A stretch of 64,000 nucleotides of DNA from an uncultured Anaerolineae bacterium (GCA_937959265.1 CALGMA010000009.1:62001-126000), one strand, 5' to 3'. Shown: positions 29,523-38,820, counted from the first letter of the stretch. Notes: generated by a model from the letters alone, not told the origin. Numbers and translations are program-made.

Positions 29523-30568
29523 ACACCAGGCCGCAGTGGGCCGCCAGCGGCCGCCTGCCCGGCCTTCCGCGCTTCTGGCGATTTAAGGCGGCGGCGCGCA
29601 CCGTCCGCGCCGCGCTTTACAAGACGCGCTGGCCGTTGCTGATACTGGCTACCGTGCTCGCCGGCGGCACACTGCTCTTCTGGCTGACCGGGGCGCACGC
29701 GAACCCGCTGCGGTCGTTGTTGTATGTGCTCAACCTCATCACGCTGCAGGCCGGGCCGGATGACCTCCCCGAACCGCTGTTGTTGCAACTGGCCTCCGGT
29801 GTGATCTTGCTCGGCGGCTTGGTCGCCTTGGCCGGCGGCGCCGCGCGCGTGATTCAACTCATCGGCGATCCAAAGGAGCGACAAGTGGCGGTCGTATCTA
29901 TGTTCAGCGGACACATCATCGTGTGCGGCATCGGCCGCGTCGGCTATCGCGTCATCAGCGAGCTTTTGGATTTCGGGGAAACCGTCGTGGGCATCAACCA
30001 GCGCACAGACGAAGAGTGGCTCGATTATCTGCAGCGTGTTGGGGTGCCGGTCATCATCGGCGACGCGCGCCGCAAGCAAACGTTGATCGAGGCCGGCGTC
30101 GAACGCGCCTCGGCCATCGTCGCGTGCACCAGCGACGAGCTGACCAACCTCGATATCGGCCTCGACGCGCGCGAATTGAATCCCAACATCAAGGTCGTGC
30201 TGCGCATGTTCGACGCCAAACTGGCCGAGAAAGTGTCTCGGGGGTTCAACATCAAGACCGTGTTCAGCGTCTCGGCGCTGGCCGCCCCGGCCTTTGCCAC
30301 AGCCGCCACGCGCGCCCGTGTGGATTACTCGTTCAAGCTGGAAGGCCAATTGCTCAACGTCAGCACGGTCACCTTCGAGCCCACTTCGCCTTTCATTGGC
30401 AAGACGCTCGAAGCGATCGAGGATGAGCTGAAATGTGCCGTCATTGGCGCATGGTCCGGCGACGGCATCCAGATGCGCCCCGAGCGTAGCCGTGTGATAC
30501 GGCCCGGCGAGCGCTATTACGTCGTGGGCGACTTGAAGGCGGTGCGCGCGCTGAATGAGGGGCGCTGA
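29519..30568 (+). CDS. RCK/TrkA-domain potassium channel-like protein without selectivity filter
   Basis: This 349-residue protein starts from a GTG overlapping the yajC stop (GTGA). Two membrane segments (about 40-60 and 85-110) are followed by an RCK/TrkA-N domain with [20 protein letters not shown] and by a TrkA-C domain ([20 protein letters not shown] ... [12 protein letters not shown]). This is the layout of Kch/MthK-type 2-TM potassium channels. However, the pore region reads [14 protein letters not shown], with no TVGYG filter. It may be a regulatory or non-canonical channel. NAD(H) or a similar nucleotide probably binds the GxGxxG loop. Confidence 0.75.
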   Translation: MNTRPQWAASGRLPGLPRFWRFKAAARTVRAALYKTRWPLLILATVLAGGTLLFWLTGAHANPLRSLLYVLNLITLQAGPDDLPEPLLLQLASGVILLGGLVALAGGAARVIQLIGDPKERQVAVVSMFSGHIIVCGIGRVGYRVISELLDFGETVVGINQRTDEEWLDYLQRVGVPVIIGDARRKQTLIEAGVERASAIVACTSDELTNLDIGLDARELNPNIKVVLRMFDAKLAEKVSRGFNIKTVFSVSALAAPAFATAATRARVDYSFKLEGQLLNVSTVTFEPTSPFIGKTLEAIEDELKCAVIGAWSGDGIQMRPERSRVIRPGERYYVVGDLKAVRALNEGR

Positions 30569-30635
30569 GGAAACGCGGATCGGAGCATGTGGATCACAAA
30601 TTGCAAATGACGAGTGGGTGATTGGAGGTCGGACG

Positions 30636-31340
30636 ATGCGCTTCGACGTGTTTACCCTCTTCCCTAGCATGTTCACTGGGCCGTTTGATGCAAGCATCAT
30701 CAAGCGCGCGATAGATGCTGGCTTGATCGAGATTCGCATCCACAACATCCGCGACTATGCCGTCGGCAAGCACAAGATCACCGACGACATGGCCTACGGC
30801 GGAGGTGGCGGCATGGTGATGAAACCTGAGCCGATCTTTGCAGCGGTCGAAAGCGTCCTGGCGGATGAGTTCGATCCGCAATCTGCGCTTCACCCCCCAC
30901 GTTCGAGAACCCCCATCATTCTGATGAGCGCCGGTGGGCGCACATTCACGCAGGCGCTCGCAAAGGAGCTGGCGCAACATCCGCGCATTTCCCTAATTTG
31001 TGGTCATTACGAAGGCGTGGACGAGCGCGTGCGCGAGCATCTATGCACCGACGCAATCAGCATCGGCGACTACGTGCTCACCGGCGGCGAGCTGCCGGCA
31101 ATGGTCGTGATTGACGCCGTAGCGCGGCTGGTGCCCGGTGTGTTGCCGCCCGGCGTGCCGGACGAAGAGTCGCATGCGTCGGGCCTGCTGGAGTATCCAC
31201 ACTACACACGGCCTGCCGAATTTCGCGGCTGGCGTGTGCCGGACGTGCTGCTGAGCGGCAACCACGCCGAGATTGCGAAGTGGCGGCGCGAGCAAGCCGA
31301 ACGTCGCACGCGCGAGCGCGCTCAACAGTCATCTGAATGA
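30636..31340 (+). CDS. trmD: tRNA (guanine37-N1)-methyltransferase TrmD
   Basis: This 234-residue SPOUT methyltransferase starts [15 protein letters not shown] behind GGAGGT at 7-base spacing, which decides the start. The trefoil-knot motifs are intact: [28 protein letters not shown] and [20 protein letters not shown]. The last contains the Asp used in catalysis. It methylates G37 in tRNAs reading CNN codons, preventing frameshifts, with S-adenosylmethionine as donor. The usual rpsP-rimM-rplS neighbours are absent. A short insertion ([16 protein letters not shown]) near residue 80 is not typical. Confidence 0.93.
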   Translation: MRFDVFTLFPSMFTGPFDASIIKRAIDAGLIEIRIHNIRDYAVGKHKITDDMAYGGGGGMVMKPEPIFAAVESVLADEFDPQSALHPPRSRTPIILMSAGGRTFTQALAKELAQHPRISLICGHYEGVDERVREHLCTDAISIGDYVLTGGELPAMVVIDAVARLVPGVLPPGVPDEESHASGLLEYPHYTRPAEFRGWRVPDVLLSGNHAEIAKWRREQAERRTRERAQQSSE

Positions 31341-31380
31341 GCGCCGTATATTGCCACGCTTCTACTACAATCCGCCGCGC

Positions 31381-32283
31381 ATGGTCGAATCCACCGCTAT
31401 AGATGCCGTCCTGGTTCGGCTTGTCCTTGGTCTATTCATTAGCGCCGGCATCGGCCTGTTGGCATACCGGCGCCGCTCGCTCACCCGCAGCGGCGTGCTG
31501 GGGGCAATCATCACCGGCACGCTGATCTTTGGGTTCGGCGGCTGGATTGCCGGCTTGTTGCTGATCGCCTTCTTTGTCTCGTCGTCGCTGCTGAGCCATT
31601 TCAAAGAGGACAACGCGCGCAAGCAACGCGCCGCCGAGACGTTCGACAAAGGCGGCCAGCGCGACCTGGCGCAAGCGCTGGCGAACGGCGGTGCAGCGGC
31701 CGGCCTGGCTGCGTTGAGCTGGCTGACGCGAGAGACCCCGACAACCTCCAGCGCGTTGTATGCGGCGATGATCGGCGCACTGGCTGCGGTGAACGCCGAC
31801 ACATGGGCGACCGAACTCGGCGTGTTGAGCCGGTCATCGCCGCGACTGATCACGCAGCCCCACAAGCGCGTCGCCCCCGGAACGAGCGGCGGCATCACGG
31901 CGCTGGGTACCGGCGCAGCGACATCAGGCGCGGCGTTCATCGGCCTATGCTACGTTGTCTTCACCGCGTTATATCGCGCGATTGCCGGCTCTGCCGATGC
32001 GCCCGATGCCTCGTCCCACTTTCTCGCCGTCATCGTCGCAGCCTCCATCGCTGGTTTCGCCGGCTCGCTGTTCGACAGCCTGCTCGGCGCAACGGTGCAG
32101 GCGATGTACTACAGCGAGAAGCGCGGCAAAGAAACCGAGAAGCGCTTCGAGCGCGACGGTACACCCAATCGGCCGATTCGCGGCTGGCCCTGGCTCAATA
32201 ACGACTGGGTCAACTTCCTTGCGTCGCTGCTCGGCGCAGCCGTAGCGGCGGCGATATGGGTCGCCACAACCGGGGGGCGTTGA
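31381..32283 (+). CDS. DUF92 family integral membrane protein
   Basis: This 300-residue membrane protein has about seven hydrophobic segments. Family motifs are RRSLTRSGVLGAIITGTLIF near the N-terminus, HFKEDNARKQRAAETFDKGG, ALAAVNADTWATELGVLS and FAGSLFDSLLGATVQAMYY. In plants a DUF92 protein (VTE6) is a phytyl-phosphate kinase; the bacterial role is mostly unassigned, though prenyl-phosphate phosphorylation is plausible. ATG 31381 was chosen: TACAAT ends 9 bases before it and upstream codons overlap trmD. There is no Shine-Dalgarno sequence, so it may be leaderless. Confidence 0.85.
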   Translation: MVESTAIDAVLVRLVLGLFISAGIGLLAYRRRSLTRSGVLGAIITGTLIFGFGGWIAGLLLIAFFVSSSLLSHFKEDNARKQRAAETFDKGGQRDLAQALANGGAAAGLAALSWLTRETPTTSSALYAAMIGALAAVNADTWATELGVLSRSSPRLITQPHKRVAPGTSGGITALGTGAATSGAAFIGLCYVVFTALYRAIAGSADAPDASSHFLAVIVAASIAGFAGSLFDSLLGATVQAMYYSEKRGKETEKRFERDGTPNRPIRGWPWLNNDWVNFLASLLGAAVAAAIWVATTGGR

Positions 32284-32373
32284 TGAACGTCCTCGATGGT
32301 CTTCGGGTGGTGATTTGTAGCCGGCGGATGTCGTCGGTCGCAGTCGCCAATCATCGCTTACTCATGCTCCATC

Positions 32374-33837
32374 ATGCATCCAATGATTGAAACACCGCAC
32401 TGGGTTCGACACGCCATCTTCTATCAGATCTTCCCCGATCGCTTCGCCAGGAGCGAACGCGTCGCCAAGCCGAGCAACCTGGAGCCCTGGGAAGAGAAAC
32501 CCACGCACTACGGCTTCAAGGGCGGCGACTTGCTCGGCGTGGTCGAACATCTCGATTACCTGCAAGACCTGGGCATCAACGCTATCTATCTCTGTCCAAT
32601 CTTTCAGTCCACTGCCAATCATCGTTACCACACGCACGATTACTACCGCGTGGATCCCATCCTCGGCGGCGACGCGGCGTTTCGGGCGCTGCTCGACGAG
32701 GCGCATCGGCGCGACATCCGCATCATTATTGACGGCGTGTTCAATCACGCGAGTCGTGGTTTTTATCAGTTCAATCACGCCCTGGAGAACGGCGCCGCCT
32801 CACCCTACCTCGACTGGTTCTACATCCGTGGCTTCCCGCTGCATGCCTACGAGGGCAAGCCGATCAACTACGACGCCTGGTGGGGCATCCCGGCGCTGCC
32901 CAAGTTGAACACGCGCACGCCGGCGGTGCGCGAGTTCATCTTGGGCGTGGCCCAGCACTGGATCCGCTTCGGCGCAGACGGCTGGCGGCTGGATGTGCCG
33001 GCCGAGATAGACGATGACGAGTTCTGGCGCGAGTTCCGCCGGCGCGTCAAAGCCGTCAATCCCGATGCCTACCTCGTCGGCGAAATCTGGCATCCGGCGC
33101 AGCGTTGGTTGCAAGGCGACCAATTCGACGCGGTGATGAATTACCTGTTCACGAAGGCATGCATCGGCTTTTTCGTCGGCGAGGCGATGGACGTTAATCT
33201 GACTTCCGGCGTGGGCTATGCGCCGGTGTCGGTGATGGACGCGCCGACGTTCGGGCGCGCGCTCGAAGAGATGCTGGCGCTGTATGACGAGAACGTGTGC
33301 GCCGTGCAGATGAACCTGCTCGACAGCCACGACACGGCACGGTTCTTGTCCATCGCCGGCGGCGACGTTGCCGCCCTCAAGCTGGCCACGCTGTGCCAGA
33401 TGACCTTCCCCGGCGCACCTTCGATCTACTACGGCGACGAGATCGGCATGCTGGGCGGCAAAGACCCCGATTGCCGACGCGCCTTCATCTGGGACGAAGC
33501 GACCTGGAACGCCGAACTACGCGACTACTTCAAGCGCTGCATCGCGCTGCGCAAACGCTACCGCGCCCTACGCGATGGCGCGTTCAAGGTGCTCTTCGCT
33601 GAAGGTAAAGTGATCGTCTATCTGCGCGCGTGGGGTGACGAAAAGGTAATTATTGCGTTAAACTCAGGGGCGGTCGCCGCGACGCTCGATATCGTTGTGG
33701 GCGATCTGTTGCCGGAGGGCGCAGTGCTGCGGGGGGAACTGGGCACTCGTATCGGCCATCCCATGACTGATGGCGTGTTGCGCGGTGTGTCCGTTCCTGA
33801 GCGCGATGGTCTCGTCCTCGGGCATTTGACAACATGA
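32374..33837 (+). CDS. GH13 alpha-glucosidase/neopullulanase-like enzyme
   Basis: This 487-residue cytoplasmic enzyme has no signal peptide. The (beta/alpha)8 barrel starts AIFYQIFPDRFARS. Conserved GH13 regions are visible: IIIDGVFNHAS (region I), DGWRLDVPAEI with the nucleophile Asp (II), LVGEIW with the acid/base Glu (III) and LLDSHDTARF with the transition-state Asp (IV). It lacks the N-terminal CBM34 domain of neopullulanases, so a maltodextrin glucosidase or trimmed cyclomaltodextrinase role is likely. No glycogen or maltose genes are next to it. It could act on maltodextrins brought in by a sugar importer. Confidence 0.87.
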   Translation: MHPMIETPHWVRHAIFYQIFPDRFARSERVAKPSNLEPWEEKPTHYGFKGGDLLGVVEHLDYLQDLGINAIYLCPIFQSTANHRYHTHDYYRVDPILGGDAAFRALLDEAHRRDIRIIIDGVFNHASRGFYQFNHALENGAASPYLDWFYIRGFPLHAYEGKPINYDAWWGIPALPKLNTRTPAVREFILGVAQHWIRFGADGWRLDVPAEIDDDEFWREFRRRVKAVNPDAYLVGEIWHPAQRWLQGDQFDAVMNYLFTKACIGFFVGEAMDVNLTSGVGYAPVSVMDAPTFGRALEEMLALYDENVCAVQMNLLDSHDTARFLSIAGGDVAALKLATLCQMTFPGAPSIYYGDEIGMLGGKDPDCRRAFIWDEATWNAELRDYFKRCIALRKRYRALRDGAFKVLFAEGKVIVYLRAWGDEKVIIALNSGAVAATLDIVVGDLLPEGAVLRGELGTRIGHPMTDGVLRGVSVPERDGLVLGHLTT

Positions 33838-33966
33838 TGGACGCTGAAGGCTTACAACCCAAGCGTAGGCATTGGGCTGCGCCGGATCGAATGCCCCTCG
33901 CGCGTATGACGTAGGCGCGGGACGCTCGGCCGGTCGCGCCTGCCTCGCATGTGTAGGAGACACGCT

Positions 33967-35328
33967 ATGGCCGAGTTGACCCGCGATACCGTTGACTATG
34001 CGCTCACCCAGGTTCGTGCTGCGCTCGATCGCAATAACGTCCAAGAAGCGATCGCCGCGCTCGAAAGGCTGAAGCAAGACGAGCAAGTCGAGGTCTTCGA
34101 CGAGTTGGACGTCGAGGATCAGGTCGAACTTCTTCCCCGCCTCGACCCTGAAACGGCGGCCGAGATCGTCGTCGAGCTGGACGCGGAGGATCAGGCCGAC
34201 ATCGCCGAGCGCGTAGACGACCAGACGCTCTCGCGCATCCTCGACGAGATGGAGCCAGACGATGCCGCGGACGTCATCGGCGAGCTGCCGGAGGAGCGTC
34301 AGGCGCGCGTGCTGGCCGGCATGGAAGAGGCCGATGACGTCCGGCCGCTGCTCATCCACCCTGACGAAAGCGCCGGCGGCCTCATGACCACCAGCTTTCT
34401 TACATTGCGCCCCGGCATGACTGCTCAGGAGGCGATTGATGCGCTGCGCGAGTGGAACCCCGACGACGAAATGCCCTACTACTTGTTCGTCGTAGATCGC
34501 GAGCGCCGGCTGGTGGGCGTGGTGTCGCTCCGGCAGTTGCTCGTCGCTTCGCCCAACCGGCTGATCAGCAGCATCATGAACCCCGATGTGATCTCCGTGC
34601 CCGCCGGCGCCGACCAGGAGGAAGTTGCCAACCTGATGAAGAAATATGACTTCTTGGCGCTGCCGGTGGTGGACGCGAACAACCGCCTGCTCGGCATCAT
34701 CACCGTAGACGACGTAGTGGATGTGATCGAAGCAGAAGCGACTGAGGACGTGTATCGCCTGGGCGGCGTGCCGGACGAGGAACGCGTGTTTAGCCCGCTG
34801 AGCTTTTCGCTCAAACGTCGCCTACCGTGGCTGTATATCAATTTGCTAACGGCCTTTCTGGCGGCCGCCGTCGTCAGCTTGTTCGAAGGCACCATCGAGC
34901 GCGTAGGCATCCTGGCGGCCATGCAAGGCATCGTCGCCGGCATGGGCGGCAACGCCGCGACGCAGCGCATCACCATCCTGGTGCGCGGCCTGGCACTGAG
35001 CGAGGTCGAGTTGAAGCATGCCTTGCCCGTGATCTCGAAAGAGGCGCTGTTGGGGCTATTGCAGGGTATTGCGATTGCAATCGTCGTTGGCGTTGGCGTC
35101 GCATTCTGGCAGCAGAGCGCCGTGCTGGGCTGGATCGTCGCCCTGGCGATGGTAGGCAACCTGGTCGTGGCCGGCCTGGCCGGCGCAGGCGTGCCGTTCC
35201 TGCTCAAGCTGCTGCGCATAGACCCGGCGCTGGCCTCATCGGTCATCGTGACCACCTTCACCGACTGTTGTGGATTCGCCTTTGCGCTGGGCCTGGGCAC
35301 GCTGCTGATTGCGTATCTGCCGATATAG
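33967..35328 (+). CDS. mgtE: Magnesium transporter MgtE
   Basis: This 453-residue protein starts at ATG 33967 behind AGGAG. An acidic N-domain (about 10-130) of repeated LDPETAAEIVVELDAEDQAD-like helices forms the cytosolic Mg sensor. Two CBS domains follow (about 135-260; FLTLRPGMTAQEAIDALREW and IMNPDVISVPAGADQEEVA). Five membrane segments (about 290-450) carry GNAATQRITILVRGLAL and the Mg-pore region ending TDCCGFAFALGLGTLL. It gates Mg2+ uptake by cytosolic Mg2+. I see no M-box riboswitch in the 129 bases upstream. Confidence 0.93.
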   Translation: MAELTRDTVDYALTQVRAALDRNNVQEAIAALERLKQDEQVEVFDELDVEDQVELLPRLDPETAAEIVVELDAEDQADIAERVDDQTLSRILDEMEPDDAADVIGELPEERQARVLAGMEEADDVRPLLIHPDESAGGLMTTSFLTLRPGMTAQEAIDALREWNPDDEMPYYLFVVDRERRLVGVVSLRQLLVASPNRLISSIMNPDVISVPAGADQEEVANLMKKYDFLALPVVDANNRLLGIITVDDVVDVIEAEATEDVYRLGGVPDEERVFSPLSFSLKRRLPWLYINLLTAFLAAAVVSLFEGTIERVGILAAMQGIVAGMGGNAATQRITILVRGLALSEVELKHALPVISKEALLGLLQGIAIAIVVGVGVAFWQQSAVLGWIVALAMVGNLVVAGLAGAGVPFLLKLLRIDPALASSVIVTTFTDCCGFAFALGLGTLLIAYLPI

Positions 35329-35352
35329 AACCCTTGTTCTAAAATCTGGCCC

Positions 35353-35766
35353 ATGACGGTCAAAGAGCGAAGCCAAGACTTGAATATGGTCGTGGAGATC
35401 GTGCGCGAGCATCTGTTCGAGCATCTCGACGACAGCGACTTGTGCAAGGACATGTGCGCCGTGATCGCGATCAACCTGCGGCGCATCCACGAGGACACCG
35501 AGAAGAGCGCCAACGCCTGGGACAAGCGCGCCTATCACAGCAAGGCCGACGCGCTGCGGCGCGAGATGAGCTGGGCGCTGCCGATGGCGCAGCTTGCAGA
35601 AAGCCTGGCCTATAACGCGCGGCGGTTCACTGCCGAAGACCTGGATCGCCTGATGGACATGTTGCCGGTCGAATACGAAATGCCCAGGCGCCCGCGCTTC
35701 AGAAACGTCGAAGTGATGCGTGGGGCAGCCGCAGCGGCGCGGCAGACGCTCTTGAGGAAGCACTGA
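35353..35766 (+). CDS. Hypothetical alpha-helical protein, 137 residues
   Basis: I do not recognise this family. The protein is soluble, charged and mostly helical. It opens TVKERSQDLNMVVEIVREHL, has a HLDDSDLCKDMCAVIAINLR helix with two Cys residues, and ends in a basic tail. TAAAAT ends 7 bases before the ATG and no Shine-Dalgarno sequence is present, so the message may be leaderless. It follows mgtE by 24 bases on the same strand, but the intervening -10 box suggests independent expression. Two hairpins follow the stop. Confidence 0.6.
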   Translation: MTVKERSQDLNMVVEIVREHLFEHLDDSDLCKDMCAVIAINLRRIHEDTEKSANAWDKRAYHSKADALRREMSWALPMAQLAESLAYNARRFTAEDLDRLMDMLPVEYEMPRRPRFRNVEVMRGAAAAARQTLLRKH

Positions 35767-35776
35767 AAAACAGGCC

Positions 35777-35794
35777 GGCCCCCTTTCGGGGGCC
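35777..35794 (+). terminator. GC-rich hairpin after the 137-residue gene
   Basis: GGCCCCC (35777-35783) pairs with GGGGGCC (35788-35794) across TTTC. There is no T-run, so its strength as a terminator is uncertain. Confidence 0.45.
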
Positions 35795-35800
35795 GCCCGC

Positions 35801-35877
35801 GCGCCGTGGCTTTCTAGCGGGTTGCTAGAGGTGATGCCACGGCGCTTTGTTGCGTACTACTCATTGTGACATCACCT
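35801..35877 (+). other. Structured region with possible pseudoknot
   Basis: A perfect 10-bp stem pairs GCGCCGTGGC (35801-35810) with GCCACGGCGC (35836-35845). An inner stem pairs TCTAGC (35813-35818) with GCTAGA (35824-35829). In addition AGGTGATG (35829-35836), inside the first loop, can pair with CATCACCT (35870-35877) downstream. This gives pseudoknot topology or two competing folds. From here to the IS remnant at 35950 nothing else is recognisable. Confidence 0.45.
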
Positions 35878-35949
35878 CCATCCTAAAAGATAGCGGTGTT
35901 AGGCATCGCCGGCGTGGGCGACAACGATGTGCATTGTAACCGAGATTCA

Positions 35950-36341
35950 TGAAGCGCGGGACGGAACCAAAGTGGCAGCCAACGCTACTTGTGCAAAGTG
36001 TGCCAGGGGCACTTCACACCCGAATCGAACCCTATCGGTTACTCGATAGACTCACGGCGTATGACACCGGCTTGCATCTCGTGGCACACGGCAAGTCGCA
36101 GATCTATTCGGTCGAAGGCGGCAACGCACATATGCGATATTATCTGGCTCGACTCGCCAAGAAGTCACACGGCTTCTCCCGCTGCATTCAGGCACTCAAG
36201 CGCAACATCGCCTTATTCGTCCAACCCTGGAATCGTCGCCAACTGTTCAAACGCGCTTACCCCAGCTACAACCCGCCCTTGCGTGATTTCGCTTGTGGGT
36301 TTAGGTACCCCCGGATTCACACTTCCGCGCAAAGCCTGTAG
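35950..36341 (+). pseudogene. Internally deleted IS1-like transposase remnant
   Basis: Two pieces of an IS1-type transposase lie in different frames. From about 35962 one frame reads NQSGSQRYLCKVCQGHFTPE and continues NPIGYS, which resembles the second half of the N-terminal zinc ribbon. From about 36075 another frame reads SQIYSVEGGNAHMRYYLARL, then SRCIQALKRNIALFVQPWNR and QLFKRAYPSY, which resembles the C-terminal end. The middle with the catalytic acids is missing and the first CxxC is not visible. It cannot encode an active enzyme. No clear terminal inverted repeats were found. Family assignment is from motif memory, not from a search. Confidence 0.6.
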
Positions 36342-36379
36342 AATTCCAATTACGAAAGGCAATGAACGAGACAAGTAGC

Positions 36380-36632
36380 CCTTCGCAGAGGCGCACAGAG
36401 AGCAGCGCGGGTGGGTGAAAGCGCTGCGCGTGGAGCGAGGGTCGAATGGACTCGGGAGCCGCGAGCTGAACGGAGCACCAAAACACGCTCCCAGTAGGTG
36501 TGCCGGAACCGCCACCGTTACAAGGCGGAGCGAATGATCGTTCGCGCACAAGGGGCGGCTGGATCAGTCGCCCGAAGCAGGGTGGCACCACGAGCAACGC
36601 CTCTCGTCCCTCGAGATGAGAGGCGTTTTTGT
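36380..36632 (+). ncRNA. Trp T-box riboswitch upstream of trpE
   Basis: The T-box core AGGGTGGCACCACG is at 36579-36592, followed by CTCTCGTCCC. The exposed UGGC pairs with the GCCA end expected of tRNA-Trp (discriminator G). In stem I the sequence GGGTCGAATGGACTC contains a TGG codon (36447-36449) followed by A, the expected Trp specifier. A terminator follows. Uncharged tRNA-Trp would stabilise the antiterminator and turn on trpE. The 5' boundary is approximate. Confidence 0.9.
36597..36632 (+). terminator. T-box terminator of trpE
   Basis: ACGCCTCTC (36597-36605) pairs with GAGAGGCGT (36618-36626) and is followed by TTTTGTTT. Its left arm overlaps the antiterminator. Confidence 0.88.
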
Positions 36633-36652
36633 TTGCATGGAGTTCTTGACTG

Positions 36653-38167
36653 ATGGGCCAATTGACGATCAAACCCTCACTCGAAGGGGTGCGCGCGCTG
36701 GGCGAGCGCGGCAATCTGATCCCGGTCTACGCCGAACTGCCGTCCGACCTGGATACGCCGGTTTCGCTCTTCCTGCGGCTGGCTGGCGATGCCCCCGCCT
36801 TCCTGTTGGAAAGCGTCTCCGGCGGCGAGCAGGTCGCGCGTTACTCGTTCATCGGCGTGCACATGCGCGAAGCGCTGGTGTTCCGCGATGGCCGGCTCTA
36901 CCGCCACACGCTCACGCCAGACGGCCTGACGGCGCAGCCCTTCCCTGCCGGCGAAGGCGACTTGCTGGACCATCTGCGACGCGAGATGGCCAAGTATCGC
37001 TTTGTGCCGTCGTCGCAATTGCCGCGCTTCTGCGGCGGGTTGGTGGGTTACACTGGCTACGACGTGGTGCGGCAGTTCGAGCGCCTGCCGGCAGACGCCG
37101 CCGATGTGCTGCACCTCCCCGACGCTGCTTACTTACTGGCCGACACGTTGGTCGCGTTCGATCACGCCCGTCACCGGCTGCTGATCATCGCCAACGCTTA
37201 TCTGGACGGCGCGCCGACAGTGGCCGAAGCCTACGAAGGCGCCGTGGCGCGCATTAAGACGATCCACGCGCGGCTGAGCGCGCCGATGGCACTGCTCAAG
37301 CCGAATCCACAAGCCGTTTGTTCGCCGCCGCGTGCTAACAAGTCGCAGGCAGAATTCGAGCAGATGGTACGCACGGCAAAAGAGCATATTCGGGCCGGCG
37401 ACATCTTCCAGGTGGTGCTGTCGCGGCGGATCGAGCGGCGCACGACGGCCCACCCATTCGCCATCTACCGCGCGCTGCGCATGTTGAATCCATCACCGTG
37501 GATGTTCTACTTCAACTTCGATGGGCTCCTGGCGGAGAATCTGAAGCTGATCGGCGCATCGCCGGAGATGCACGCGCGCTTCGAGAACGGCATCGCCAGC
37601 GTGCGACCCATCGCCGGCACCCGCCGGCGTGGCTCCAATGAACACGAGGACGCGGCGCTGGCGAAAGAGCTGCTGGCAGATCCGAAAGAGCGCGCTGAAC
37701 ACGTCATGCTCGTGGACCTGGGACGCAACGACATCGGCCGCGTAGCGCAATACGGCACAGTGTGCGTGCCAGAGTTGATGGTGATCGAGCACTACTCGCA
37801 CGTGATGCATATTGTCAGCCTGGTGGAAGGCAGGGTGCGCGATGGGCTGGACGCCTTCGACGTGTTGCGCGCCACCTTCCCCGCCGGTACCCTCAGCGGC
37901 GCGCCCAAAGTGCGCGCGATGGAGATCATCGAGGCGTTGGAGGGCGAGCGCCGGGGCATCTATGGTGGATGTGTGGGCTACTTCTCGTTCAACGGTCAGA
38001 TGGACACTTGCATCGGCATCCGCACCATCGTGATGCGCGACGACACGTGCTACGTGCAGGCCGGCGCCGGCATCGTCGCCGACAGCGATCCCACCGCCGA
38101 GTTCCACGAAACCCACAATAAAGCCCGTGCGCTGATGATCGCTATTGACGAAGCCGAGAATCAGTAG
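36653..38167 (+). CDS. trpE: Anthranilate synthase component I
   Basis: This 504-residue protein has the N-terminal TrpE domain (GERGNLIPVYAELPSDLDTP; ARYSFIGVH) and the chorismate-binding domain (about 230-500). The latter has KEHIRAGDIFQVVLSRRIER, GASPEMHARFENGIASVRPI, RDGLDAFDVLRATFPAGTLS, GAPKVRAMEIIE and ETHNKARALMIAI. It converts chorismate and ammonia, supplied by TrpG, to anthranilate, the first step of tryptophan synthesis. GGAG lies about 10 bases before the ATG. It is the first gene behind the Trp T-box, and trpG follows 51 bases later; the rest of the pathway is elsewhere. Confidence 0.95.
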   Translation: MGQLTIKPSLEGVRALGERGNLIPVYAELPSDLDTPVSLFLRLAGDAPAFLLESVSGGEQVARYSFIGVHMREALVFRDGRLYRHTLTPDGLTAQPFPAGEGDLLDHLRREMAKYRFVPSSQLPRFCGGLVGYTGYDVVRQFERLPADAADVLHLPDAAYLLADTLVAFDHARHRLLIIANAYLDGAPTVAEAYEGAVARIKTIHARLSAPMALLKPNPQAVCSPPRANKSQAEFEQMVRTAKEHIRAGDIFQVVLSRRIERRTTAHPFAIYRALRMLNPSPWMFYFNFDGLLAENLKLIGASPEMHARFENGIASVRPIAGTRRRGSNEHEDAALAKELLADPKERAEHVMLVDLGRNDIGRVAQYGTVCVPELMVIEHYSHVMHIVSLVEGRVRDGLDAFDVLRATFPAGTLSGAPKVRAMEIIEALEGERRGIYGGCVGYFSFNGQMDTCIGIRTIVMRDDTCYVQAGAGIVADSDPTAEFHETHNKARALMIAIDEAENQ

Positions 38168-38218
38168 GCGGAGATAGGAAGCCAGTCTCTAATCCCCAAC
38201 CTCAAACTGCGAAATCCG

Positions 38219-38785
38219 ATGATCATCGTCATTGATAACTACGATTCGTTCACCTACAACCTGGTGCAATACCTGGGTGAGCTAGGCGCGGAATTGCGCG
38301 TCTTCCGCAACGACCAGGTGACGCTCGATCAACTCAAAGCGCTCAAGCCGAAGGGATTCGTGATTTCCCCGGGGCCAGGCACGCCACAGAAGGACAGCGG
38401 CGTCAGCAACGACGTGCTGCGCGAGTTCAGCGGCCAGGTGCCCATCCTCGGCGTGTGCCTGGGGCAGCAGTGCATGGGGTATGTGTTCGGCGGCAGCGTC
38501 GTCCGTGCGCCACGGCTGATGCACGGCAAAACATCGCTCATCCACCACAACGGGCGCGACCTGTTCCGCGGCCTCCCTAACCCCTTCGAAGCAACGCGCT
38601 ACCATTCACTGATCGTGGAAGAGCCGCTGCCGCCGGCGCTCGAGGTCACCGCGTTTACCGCAGAGGGCGAAGTGATGGGCCTACGCCATAAGCAGCATCC
38701 CACTTTCGGTGTGCAGTTTCATCCGGAGAGCATCCTGACCCAGAGCGGCAAACAGATCATCGCCAACTTCCTCGCGATGGTGTGA
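38219..38785 (+). CDS. trpG: Anthranilate synthase component II (glutamine amidotransferase)
   Basis: This 188-residue class I amidotransferase opens [20 protein letters not shown]. The catalytic Cys is in [17 protein letters not shown] (about residue 79), and the His-x-Glu pair is near the end in [12 protein letters not shown]. It provides ammonia from glutamine to TrpE, and it may double as PabA. The usual GHQAI after the Cys motif reads GQQCM, so the His found in many homologues is Gln. No separate promoter is seen, so it is likely read from the T-box-controlled transcript. Confidence 0.94.
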   Translation: MIIVIDNYDSFTYNLVQYLGELGAELRVFRNDQVTLDQLKALKPKGFVISPGPGTPQKDSGVSNDVLREFSGQVPILGVCLGQQCMGYVFGGSVVRAPRLMHGKTSLIHHNGRDLFRGLPNPFEATRYHSLIVEEPLPPALEVTAFTAEGEVMGLRHKQHPTFGVQFHPESILTQSGKQIIANFLAMV

Positions 38786-38820
38786 GCGCGATGATGCCCT
38801 CTATCCCTCGATCGAGGCGG

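Noticed and set aside
33838-33966. Possible M-box riboswitch before mgtE
   Set aside because: None of the conserved M-box sequence blocks is visible; the space is also too short for one.
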